From Cerasicoccus maritimus (GTDB lineage: Bacteria; Verrucomicrobiota; Verrucomicrobiia; Opitutales; Cerasicoccaceae): a stretch of DNA of 64,000 nucleotides. Of this stretch, positions 1 through 7,254 are shown piece by piece (the stretch's first letter is position 1; every line of letters starts with the position of its first letter). The notes below the pieces were generated by a model. The model was not told the DNA's origin. It saw only the letters and a list, made by a program, of their open reading frames with translations, and searched no databases. The DNA is taken from contig JAVDPD010000025.1 in assembly GCA_031296935.1 (NCBI GenBank), forward strand, positions 1 to 64,000. The letters run 5' to 3'. The position numbers were made by a program, and so were the translations under genes.

Positions 1-418
1 AGCAATCGAGGGAGGACTTCAACCAGAAAAAATAACAAACAGCATGCTTGACTCAAAAAACTTCATAGCAGCATTTTTCATTTAACTTGGTGGGTGCGTT
101 CGTGATTGGTGAGGCGAACCTTGCAGAAGAGTTTAAGAAGATAAAAAGGCATTCCCCAAAGGATCGATTCCAACTGACGGGAGTAAACGATGTGATCACA
201 TGGAACTTTGGGAGGGAAAGATTGAAAAAACTATGTAGCGCGATGAAACGATATCTATTCCGAATTGGAGGACTCTGTGGTCGATAATCTTGTCGGCATA
301 GCTGTGAAATCGGCTCGCGTAAGCAAAGATAAATTTGATCAAGCGAGTTGTGGTAACTCCGCTTCGCCGCGCTCATCCTAGATGTAACCAAAATAGAATG
401 ACAAAGCCCGCCGCGCCC
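1..418. other. Leading AT-rich stretch, no supported gene
   Basis: This stretch downstream of rmuC is AT-richer than its surroundings. A short plus-strand frame stays open from about 69 to 287 but has only a TTG start, and I recognise no family in its conceptual product. It could be a gene remnant. I see no terminator for rmuC and no RNA gene here. Confidence 0.4.
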
Positions 419-1804
419 CTACTCTTCCACCTCCGGAGCGGCGTCGAGTTGGATTTTGGCGTCTTCGAGTTCGGGGAGTTCTTTGTCGGAGCTGACTTGT
501 AGGTCCTTGAAGCGACGGGCGGAGACCAGCACGCGGCGCTCGAACGACGACACCGCTTTGTTGTAGGAGCCGGTGGCGGAGTCGAGGCCCTTGCGGATGC
601 CGTCGAAGTGTTTCGCCAAGACCACTATGCGGTCGTAAAGGTCTTTGCCGAGCTCGCTGATTTTCTTGGCTTCGGCGGCGATGGCTTCCTGGCGCCAGCC
701 GTAGGCCACGGCCTTGAGCAGCGCGATGAGCGTGGTGGGCGTCGCGAGGATGACCTTGTTGTCCGAGCCGTATTCGATGAGCGTCGGGTCCTGCTCCAGC
801 GCGGCGGAGAAGAAGGTTTCGCCGGGGAGGAAGAGGACGACGAATTCCGGAGTCTGCTCAAACTGGCTCCAGTAGCGCTTTTCGCCGAGCTTCTTGAGGT
901 GGTCGCGGACCTGACGCGCGTGGTCCTGCATCATGGCCTTTTGCACGGCGGGGTCGTCGGCCTCGAGGGCCTCGAGATAGGCCGCGAGCGGCGCCTTGGC
1001 GTCGACGATGACCTGGCGGCTGTTGGGCAGGCGGATGACCATGTCTGGTCGCAGACGGCCTTCCTCGGTGTTGACGTTTTCCTGCTCCTGAAAATCGCAG
1101 TAGTTGATCATGCCCGCCATTTCGACGGTGCGGCGCAGCTGCATTTCGCCCCAGCGACCGCGGACCTGCGGCGCGCGCAGCGCCTTGACGAGGTTGGCGG
1201 TTTCCGACTGGAGGGACTGCTGCGTGGTCTGCATGTGCTTGAGCTGCTCCTGGAGGCCCTGGTAAGCGCCCTCGCGGGCCTTCTCCATGTCGGTGATGTT
1301 TTTCTGGACCTTTTCGAGCGACTCGCTGATCGGCTTGACCATCTGTGTGATGGCTTGCTCCCGCTTTTCGAGTTCGCCCCTGGCACCTTCCTGGTAGCGG
1401 CCGAGGGTCTGCGTGGCGGCCTTGATAAAGTCCTGACTGTTGGCGCGTAGGGCGTCAGCGGACAGACCTTTAAACGACTCCAAGAGCTGGCGCTTCACCT
1501 CCTCGAAATTCTTCAGTTGAGCATTGATGGCCTTGCGCTCCTGTTCGCGCAGGGTGTCGGATTCGCGGAGCTGAAGGGCGAGGTCGTTGGCGGCCTGGGT
1601 GCGCTCGGCGGTTTCTTTTTCCAGCGTGGCGGCGCGGGCGGTGAGTTGGTCGATCTGCTGCTTGGCCAAGGCGAGCTCGGTGGCGGCTTCGGCCTGCGCG
1701 GCCTCGCGCACGGCTTTGATTTGACGGTTCAGCACGAACCACGCGACGGCGAAACCGCCGCCCAACCCGACTACGAAAATGACTATGCCCGTTATTGCAT
1801 CCAT
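419..1804 (-). CDS. rmuC: RmuC-family DNA recombination protein
   Basis: RmuC proteins are membrane-anchored, nuclease-fold proteins that limit inversions at short repeats; the biochemical role is poorly defined. The 461-residue product starts with one membrane segment (about residues 4-25), followed by a long Ala/Gln/Glu-rich coiled coil (about 30-200) and the conserved RmuC core (about 205-430). The core carries [17 protein letters not shown], the typical segment with the conserved D-x-K. Length fits the family. The ATG start is only 64 bp from the divergent gene at 1869, so the two promoters must share this gap. Confidence 0.9.
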   Translation of the reverse strand: MDAITGIVIFVVGLGGGFAVAWFVLNRQIKAVREAAQAEAATELALAKQQIDQLTARAATLEKETAERTQAANDLALQLRESDTLREQERKAINAQLKNFEEVKRQLLESFKGLSADALRANSQDFIKAATQTLGRYQEGARGELEKREQAITQMVKPISESLEKVQKNITDMEKAREGAYQGLQEQLKHMQTTQQSLQSETANLVKALRAPQVRGRWGEMQLRRTVEMAGMINYCDFQEQENVNTEEGRLRPDMVIRLPNSRQVIVDAKAPLAAYLEALEADDPAVQKAMMQDHARQVRDHLKKLGEKRYWSQFEQTPEFVVLFLPGETFFSAALEQDPTLIEYGSDNKVILATPTTLIALLKAVAYGWRQEAIAAEAKKISELGKDLYDRIVVLAKHFDGIRKGLDSATGSYNKAVSSFERRVLVSARRFKDLQVSSDKELPELEDAKIQLDAAPEVEE

Positions 1805-1868
1805 AGAGGAACTTATGCCAATCTAACCCGTCCAACCTTTACGTTGCTGGCAACGATAAACCAAGCCA

Positions 1869-2840
1869 ATGTTCAAACGACTCCCCATTTTCGCAGTTTT
1901 ATTTGCCCTGATTCTGTCCACCGCCGGGCTTCACGCCGCGCGCCCGCGTGAGATTTGGGAACGCTACTCGGTGGCCTACATCGGCGAGCGCAAAGACGAC
2001 TCCAGCAACGGTCCAATCATCGCCGGCGCACGGGCAGAGGCCGATGTGCTGGAGCATCAATACCACTTGGCGGTGACGATTCTCGACCTGACGCCCGCCG
2101 AGCCGAACGACCAAAAAGAATCCCTACGCCAAGCCTATTTGCAAGGCGTGAAAGCGGTGCTGATTCGTCCCGTGGACGCGGCGTCTATACAAGACCAATT
2201 GGACACACTACAGAAGCAAGGCATCGGCGTGGTCACACTCGATGGCGATGTGCCGGAGACCATGCGCCTGATGAATGTCCATACCGATGAATCCGCCCTG
2301 GCCCAGCTCGCCTTTGACGAAGCCAAAAAACGCCTCCCCCGCCGTGGGCGCCTAGCGATCCTGGCTGGCGACGCGGGCAACCCGATTTCCGCCGAGCGGC
2401 TAGCCACGATTACCGCCGCTGCCGAAGCCGACTCCAAGGTGACGATACGCGGCGTTTACCCGTGCCAGGAAGACGTCAGCGACGCATTCAACGTGCTGCG
2501 CCAAGTCGAAGCCGCCGACCGCGACGAGACGATCGATGGCTGGATATTCGTCGGCCCCTGGCCACTGAAGTCCGCCGCCACCCTGCCCTGGCGCCCCGGC
2601 GAAAAAGTGTGCATATCCATTGAGGCCCTACCACCAAATCTGGCCTACCTCGCGAGCCAGCAAGTCGATGCGCTCATTGCCGAGGAGTACGTGCAGTGGG
2701 GCAAAATCGGCATGAACGCCGCCATTCAATTTGTTCAAAAACAGGAAATGCCCGAGATGGACCAAACCACCGGAGGCTCTGTAATTTCCGGGCAAAACCT
2801 CGACCAAGTCAGTCAGGATTGGGCAGATTGGCTTCTGTGA
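1869..2840 (+). CDS. Periplasmic sugar-binding-like protein (type 1 fold)
   Basis: The 323-residue protein has a clear Sec signal peptide (about residues 1-23, ending in LHA-A). The rest resembles the LacI/RbsB-like periplasmic binding fold: a VAYIGERK first strand, VKAVLIRPVDAASIQ, GIGVVTLDGDVP, and a final VISGQNLDQVS segment. This family binds sugars or autoinducers for ABC importers or sensor kinases. No permease, ATPase or kinase lies next to it, so the ligand and partner are unknown. It diverges from rmuC. The C-terminus looks complete although the sequence after it looks degenerate. Confidence 0.7.
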   Translation: MFKRLPIFAVLFALILSTAGLHAARPREIWERYSVAYIGERKDDSSNGPIIAGARAEADVLEHQYHLAVTILDLTPAEPNDQKESLRQAYLQGVKAVLIRPVDAASIQDQLDTLQKQGIGVVTLDGDVPETMRLMNVHTDESALAQLAFDEAKKRLPRRGRLAILAGDAGNPISAERLATITAAAEADSKVTIRGVYPCQEDVSDAFNVLRQVEAADRDETIDGWIFVGPWPLKSAATLPWRPGEKVCISIEALPPNLAYLASQQVDALIAEEYVQWGKIGMNAAIQFVQKQEMPEMDQTTGGSVISGQNLDQVSQDWADWLL

Positions 2841-3267
2841 TCAATTAAAGAATCGCGAATACCTCAGCCTTACAGTCCCGATTCGCCTGCGCGCAACATT
2901 CTCCGGCACGCCGAATGCCACGGCTCCATCGATGGCGTCATCTACACGACTTATGGCGACAGCGACCTGACCGCGCAACTGGGCAACCTAACTGGTCCCC
3001 CCCGGTTCTCGCTATAGGCCTCCCTGCCCTCGAAGGCTTGGATGACACACCGAGATCGGACTGCGGATACCGCACCTTCCGCAATATCATATCAGAATCT
3101 GGCAGCTATGCACCTGGAACGGATTTATTTGGTTGGGTATTCAAGAAGAATAGCTGAAAGGTGATAGATAGGAACAGGCTAGAAGTTTTATGCAATAAGA
3201 TGCACAAAAAGTTTCGGTCTGCTCTTGCATTCACCCATAGGGAGCCCAATGGTTCCTCCATAACAAC
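2841..3267. other. Gene-free stretch with possible coding remnant
   Basis: No complete gene is supported. One plus-strand frame reads about 35 residues that look protein-like, including SIDGVIYTTYGDSDLTAQL (about 2928-2985), without a plausible start and ending just after a run of seven C at 2997-3003. A longer frame after the C run gives a product I do not recognise. The reading that fits best is the eroded end of an older gene. The last 100 bp before 3268 should hold the promoter of the ExbB operon. Confidence 0.35.
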
Positions 3268-4008
3268 ATGAAGCGAATATTCCCCCTCATCATTTCGTTA
3301 CTGCTTGCCTGCCAGGCTATTGCCCAAGATACCGCCCCGATTGTGCCCGAAACGGATGCAACCGGCACGATTGACTGGGTGGCAGAAGTACTTAAAGGCG
3401 GTGCCACTTCGGTTGTGCTCTTGGTTGTCGGCTTCGTCGGTATTATCTTTTTCATTGAGCGCCTGTTGGTCGTGCGGGCGGGCAACTTCCTCCCCGGTAA
3501 GCTGGAGAAGGACATTAAAAAGTATGCATTCCAGTCCGACTTCGAGGCTATCCAGCGCGTCTGTCATAAGAACAAGAGCGTCTTGGGAGACATCGGCAAA
3601 TACGTGGCCACGCACACGCACATCCCATTTGAGATTCTGTCCTTTGGCGTCACCGATATGATCGGGCGCACGGTTTCACGTCAGCACCAGCGCACTTATC
3701 CGTTGGCCGTGGTCGCAACGATTTCCCCGTTGCTCGGCCTGCTCGGCACGATTATCGGCATGATTGAGTCGTTCCAAAAAGTTGCGCTCATGGGCGACAC
3801 TGGCGATGCCTCCGTGCTGGCAGACTCTATTGGCAAAGCACTTATCACAACGGCGCTTGGTCTGATGATCGCCATCCCTGCGCTGGCGAGTTATCACTTT
3901 TTCAAGTCCCGTGTGAACAGCTACGGCATCCGGCTCGAAGAGCTCGTAGACGTGCTGATGTCGCCTTGGCTCCACCCGGACGAAAAAAGCGCAGAAGAAA
4001 CCGAATAA
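3268..4008 (+). CDS. exbB: MotA/TolQ/ExbB proton channel family protein
   Basis: ExbB/TolQ proteins form the proton-conducting stator that, with ExbD/TolR, uses the proton-motive force to drive a periplasmic partner. The 246-residue product has an N-terminal signal-like segment (1-19), a first membrane helix at about 48-66, a cytoplasmic loop, and the diagnostic ISPLLGLLGTIIGM segment near residue 153 followed by the third helix (about 190-215). An extra N-terminal signal segment is common in marine ExbB proteins. The stop codon abuts the ATG of the next gene, so it heads a four-gene operon (3268-6991). Confidence 0.93.
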   Translation: MKRIFPLIISLLLACQAIAQDTAPIVPETDATGTIDWVAEVLKGGATSVVLLVVGFVGIIFFIERLLVVRAGNFLPGKLEKDIKKYAFQSDFEAIQRVCHKNKSVLGDIGKYVATHTHIPFEILSFGVTDMIGRTVSRQHQRTYPLAVVATISPLLGLLGTIIGMIESFQKVALMGDTGDASVLADSIGKALITTALGLMIAIPALASYHFFKSRVNSYGIRLEELVDVLMSPWLHPDEKSAEETE

Positions 4009-4557
4009 ATGGCCAAAACGCCCACAGCGTTTACACCCGTCGCGAACGGCCCAGTTTCGCGAGTGGCGACGATTCGCCGACTTCGCAAACGGCGACGCGG
4101 CGATTCGGATATCGAGGTGGACCTATCCCCCTTGATCGACTGCGTGTTCCTGCTGCTCATCTTCTTCTTGGTCACCACGATGCTCAAAAAGTTGGAAAAG
4201 CAGATCCCTGTCGTGCTGCCTGACTACACCGTGGCCCTGGCACCGGTAGCAGAAAACGAAGTCGTCATTTACGCCATCACCGAAGATGGGGACATCCTCC
4301 AGGCAAAAGAAGGCAAACGTACGCTAAGCGGCTTGAGTTATTACCAAATTGAGTCCTTCGAAAACAACCTCAAGGACCTGGCCGCCAACCGCGGAACCGG
4401 CGTGGAAATCCGCATCGATGCCGAACGCGAAGTGCCCGTCCAAACGGTGATCGACGCCCTCGACGCCCTCGCCCTGCAGGGCTTTGAAAAAGTCGGGGTG
4501 CGCCTGCGCCATCGCGAAAAGGAATTCTTTGAACTCTACCCACCCAGCGACAACTAA
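4009..4557 (+). CDS. exbD: ExbD/TolR biopolymer transport protein, copy 1
   Basis: ExbD couples proton flow through ExbB to motion of a periplasmic partner. The 182-residue product has a basic cytoplasmic N-terminus (RRLRKRRR), one membrane helix with the essential Asp (Asp44 in PLIDCVFLLLIFFL), and a periplasmic ExbD domain (about 70-175) ending in VGVRLRHREKEF. The start lies directly after the exbB stop, and the stop overlaps the next start as TAATG. The membrane helix is nearly identical in DNA and protein to that of the next gene, which points to duplication. Confidence 0.92.
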   Translation: MAKTPTAFTPVANGPVSRVATIRRLRKRRRGDSDIEVDLSPLIDCVFLLLIFFLVTTMLKKLEKQIPVVLPDYTVALAPVAENEVVIYAITEDGDILQAKEGKRTLSGLSYYQIESFENNLKDLAANRGTGVEIRIDAEREVPVQTVIDALDALALQGFEKVGVRLRHREKEFFELYPPSDN

Positions 4558-4979
4558 TGCCTCGGAACGTATATGAAGATGATGAAGATGTCGCGCTGAG
4601 CATGTCGCCGCTGATTGACTGCGTGTTCCTGCTGCTCATTTTCTTCCTTGTCACCACGATGCTCAAGAAGGACCTACGTGATGTGGAACACCTCAACCTT
4701 CCCATTTCCCGCTCGTCTCTGGAAGTGCCACCGGATGAGTCTGTGCTCGCCATTGCGATCGACGCCGAAGGCGGGATCTACCTCGAAGGCGAAGAGACCA
4801 CCATTGGGCAATTGCTGGAAGAACTGAAGGTTATCGAGCAAGACGATCCCGAGCGCCGCATTCGCCTGGACACCGACGAAAGCACGCCCTTTTACCGCTT
4901 GGTCGAAGTCCTTGACGCACTGAGCTTCCGCAATCTGCGCAACGTCGGTGTGCGCACTTACCACGAAAAATTCGACTAA
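4557..4979 (+). CDS. exbD: ExbD/TolR biopolymer transport protein, copy 2
   Basis: The second ExbD paralogue has 140 residues, with the same membrane helix (Asp21 in PLIDCVFLLLIFFLV) and a periplasmic domain ending in VGVRTYHEKFD. It is shorter than copy 1 and lacks the basic N-terminal extension. TAATG overlaps on both sides imply translational coupling. Two unlike ExbD copies beside one ExbB are known in gliding, TonB-like and other energised systems, where the two can form a heteromeric stalk. Which of these applies here is not visible from sequence. Confidence 0.92.
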   Translation: MPRNVYEDDEDVALSMSPLIDCVFLLLIFFLVTTMLKKDLRDVEHLNLPISRSSLEVPPDESVLAIAIDAEGGIYLEGEETTIGQLLEELKVIEQDDPERRIRLDTDESTPFYRLVEVLDALSFRNLRNVGVRTYHEKFD

Positions 4980-6991
4980 TGGCCGCCAATCCACTCACCA
5001 GTCATAAGCCGTTAGTCATTGCTCTCGTGCTTTCCTTGATACTTGTTGGCGGCTTTGCCACTGCGTTGATTCTCGATGAAGACCTCCGACGTTACACCAT
5101 TGCGCAAATAGAGGAGATCACCAACGAGGAAGGCGAAAAAGTGAAGCGGGTTAAGATCGAAAAGCCTGAGCCAAACGAAAAACAAGTGCGGGAAATTTCC
5201 CGCAATCAAGAGCGCAAAAAACGTGAGGAACTAAAGGAAAAAGCCAAGGAGCTACGTGAGACCGTTTTCGAGATAGAAGAAGTCGTCGAAGCGCAAAAGA
5301 AGCTGAAAGAACTGCCCGAAACGGAATGGGATCGCATTGCCCAACAGGCGCAGGACCTCGCCGAAGCCGCCAAGGAATTCAACGAACACCTACAGGCCAT
5401 TGACGCTCCGGCCAATCTCGAAACCGCCGAGCCAGAAGCGGAAAGCCTCGAAGAGCTCGTCGAGGAATACGCTGAGTTGATCAACGAAATGAAGGATAGT
5501 GCCGTCACCGAAGAGGACGCTAAGAAGGCCTCGCTTGCCGCCCGCAATTTACGCAACAAAGCCAATTCGTTCCAAAGTAAATTCGACCTAGCTACCTCGC
5601 AGTCTCCGACCGAAGACAAAGCGGCCGCCACCGAGTTGCGCGATGAATTCCGCGAGCTCGCACAACAAATCAACGAGCACTATAAGGAGATGGCGGAGTT
5701 TGAAAAGTCCGACCACATGCTGCAAATCATGCCAGAACCGGAAACCGAGGAGACTGACCTTACTGAACTTCAGTTGGACGATCAACTGGGCGTAGAGCTG
5801 ACGGCCCCCATCGGGGAAGAAACGCCCCTCGGCAACGAGCTGCTCACCGACGATCAGCTGGAAGAGCTCAACACCGCCGAACTTTATCAAGAAATTCAGA
5901 AAATGTCGGAGATGGTCGATGAAGCCTTTGCAGAAGGCAAAGCCACGGAGCTCGCCCAGGAAAAAGGCATGAGTTTGGAACAAGCGCGCGACGAGGTTTA
6001 CAAGCCGGAGTCTGACAAAGGGCCCGATCTGGGCAATGCACTCAGCCAAAACAATCCATCCACCCGCGAAGAATTTCAGCAATTTAATGAAGCCCTGAAG
6101 GATGCCACCAAGGCCGCCGAGCAGATGTCCCGCTCTGCCGCCAACCGTAAGTCCGCCCTCACCGGCGAAAGCGGGAAACAGGGCAATCAGGGCCAAAGTA
6201 GCGGGGATTTACAGGCCCAGCTTGCCCAGAAAAACGAGATTCAGGCCAAGATGAATCTGCTTGCCCAAAACGCCGGTCGTGGCCAGGGAAACGTGCAGGA
6301 TATGCGAGGCCTGATGGCCGAGAATTACTCGCTGAACGGCGGTGGATTAAACGGCGGCGGTCAGCATGAAGGCCAAGCAGCCAGCATGTCTTACCAAACC
6401 GACATGAGCCAGAATGCCCTGCCCTCCAAAGTCCGTCTGGATGCAAAGCGCACACTGGCACAGGCCATTCCCGGACGTCGCCTGGACATGAATTCCAAGC
6501 GTCAGGGGTGGATATTTCTCGACACATGGTATGTCATTGGCCCCTGGCAACGCCCCAAGCGCAAGGACTCGTTTGCAGTCAAATTCCCGCCAGAAACCCT
6601 CATCGATCTCGACGCCACCTATGAAGGCAAAATGAGCCGCTACCGCAAGGAGCGCATGGAGCTAAAGTGGCGTTTCGTGCAGACGGAAAACATCCGTATC
6701 AATCCACCGGACGAGATCAACGACGCGGTTTACTACGGCTACACCGAGGTTTTCTGTGAAGCTGCCACCGAGGTCACTGTAGCCGTGGCTAGTGACGACA
6801 TGGCCAAGCTCTGGATCAATGATCTCGTAGTCTACGAAGACTCTGGGCTCTCGGGCTGGCAAATGGATGAAGGCTTCCGCACTATCCTGCTCAAGCCCGG
6901 CTATAACAAGGTGCTCATCCGTCTGGAAAACGGCCCCGTCGTCTGCTTTTTCTCCGTCCTCATGTGCCCAACGGAAGCACTCAGAAACTGA
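4979..6991 (+). CDS. Membrane-anchored coiled-coil protein, candidate ExbBD effector
   Basis: The 670-residue product has a short cytoplasmic N-terminus, one membrane helix (about 10-32) and then a very long charged coiled-coil region (about 50-300, rich in Glu, Lys and Ala). A Gln/Gly-rich linker (about 395-470) follows. From about residue 510 comes a compact domain beginning TWYVIGPWQRP and including VASDDMAKLWINDLVVY, which resembles PA14/sugar-binding-like beta domains. No TonB C-terminal domain and no Pro-rich spacer is visible. Its position as the last, translationally coupled gene of the ExbB-ExbD-ExbD operon suggests it is the moving partner; that role is inference. The function is unassigned. 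Confidence 0.75.
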   Translation: MAANPLTSHKPLVIALVLSLILVGGFATALILDEDLRRYTIAQIEEITNEEGEKVKRVKIEKPEPNEKQVREISRNQERKKREELKEKAKELRETVFEIEEVVEAQKKLKELPETEWDRIAQQAQDLAEAAKEFNEHLQAIDAPANLETAEPEAESLEELVEEYAELINEMKDSAVTEEDAKKASLAARNLRNKANSFQSKFDLATSQSPTEDKAAATELRDEFRELAQQINEHYKEMAEFEKSDHMLQIMPEPETEETDLTELQLDDQLGVELTAPIGEETPLGNELLTDDQLEELNTAELYQEIQKMSEMVDEAFAEGKATELAQEKGMSLEQARDEVYKPESDKGPDLGNALSQNNPSTREEFQQFNEALKDATKAAEQMSRSAANRKSALTGESGKQGNQGQSSGDLQAQLAQKNEIQAKMNLLAQNAGRGQGNVQDMRGLMAENYSLNGGGLNGGGQHEGQAASMSYQTDMSQNALPSKVRLDAKRTLAQAIPGRRLDMNSKRQGWIFLDTWYVIGPWQRPKRKDSFAVKFPPETLIDLDATYEGKMSRYRKERMELKWRFVQTENIRINPPDEINDAVYYGYTEVFCEAATEVTVAVASDDMAKLWINDLVVYEDSGLSGWQMDEGFRTILLKPGYNKVLIRLENGPVVCFFSVLMCPTEALRN

Positions 6992-7051
6992 GCTAGTCAG
7001 GCTTTCACCGACACCCACCAGCAAATACTGAAAAACACGGATACAAACTCT

Positions 7052-7080
7052 TTGAAATGTAGGCTTTACAAGGCTACGTT
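7052..7080 (+). promoter_or_regulatory. Likely promoter of tRNA-Leu(CAA)
   Basis: TTGAAA at 7052-7057 and TACGTT at 7075-7080 are separated by 17 bp. The expected start site would lie near 7087, about 23 bp before the tRNA. The -10 match is only partial. Confidence 0.4.
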
Positions 7081-7109
7081 CCACCGCCATTTTCCTTACC
7101 TTTCCGAGA

Positions 7110-7194
7110 GCCCAGGTGGCGGAATTGGCAGACGCGGCGGACTCAAAATCCGCTTCCGAAAGGAGTATCGGTTCGACCCCGATCCTGGGTACCA
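7110..7194 (+). tRNA. tRNA-Leu (anticodon CAA)
   Basis: The 85-nt sequence folds as a class II tRNA. GCCCAGG pairs with CCTGGGT (one G-U), the D region contains GGCAGACGC, the anticodon stem GCGGA/TCCGC closes the loop CTCAAAA (anticodon CAA, reading UUG), a variable arm follows, and the T arm is GGTTCGACCCC-like. The CCA end is encoded. It stands alone after the ExbB operon and is followed at once by a strong terminator. Confidence 0.96.
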
Positions 7195-7200
7195 TCCTCA

Positions 7201-7235
7201 AAAAGCCCACATCGAAACTACGGTGTGGGCTTTTT
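7201..7235 (+). terminator. Rho-independent terminator after tRNA-Leu
   Basis: AAAAGCCCACA (7201-7211) pairs perfectly with TGTGGGCTTTT (7224-7234) around a 12-nt loop, followed by T residues. The A-rich left arm lets it also serve the convergent antiporter gene that ends at 7255. Confidence 0.88.
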
Positions 7236-7254
7236 GTGTCCTGATAGAGCTGAA

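Noticed and set aside
53..391. Minus-strand frame of 112 codons near the left edge
   Set aside because: It has no recognisable family, an odd composition and overlaps another equally weak frame on the plus strand; both look like chance frames in AT-rich DNA.
608..1450. 280-codon plus-strand frame inside rmuC
   Set aside because: It is the antisense shadow of a GC-rich gene; the rmuC frame has clear family motifs.
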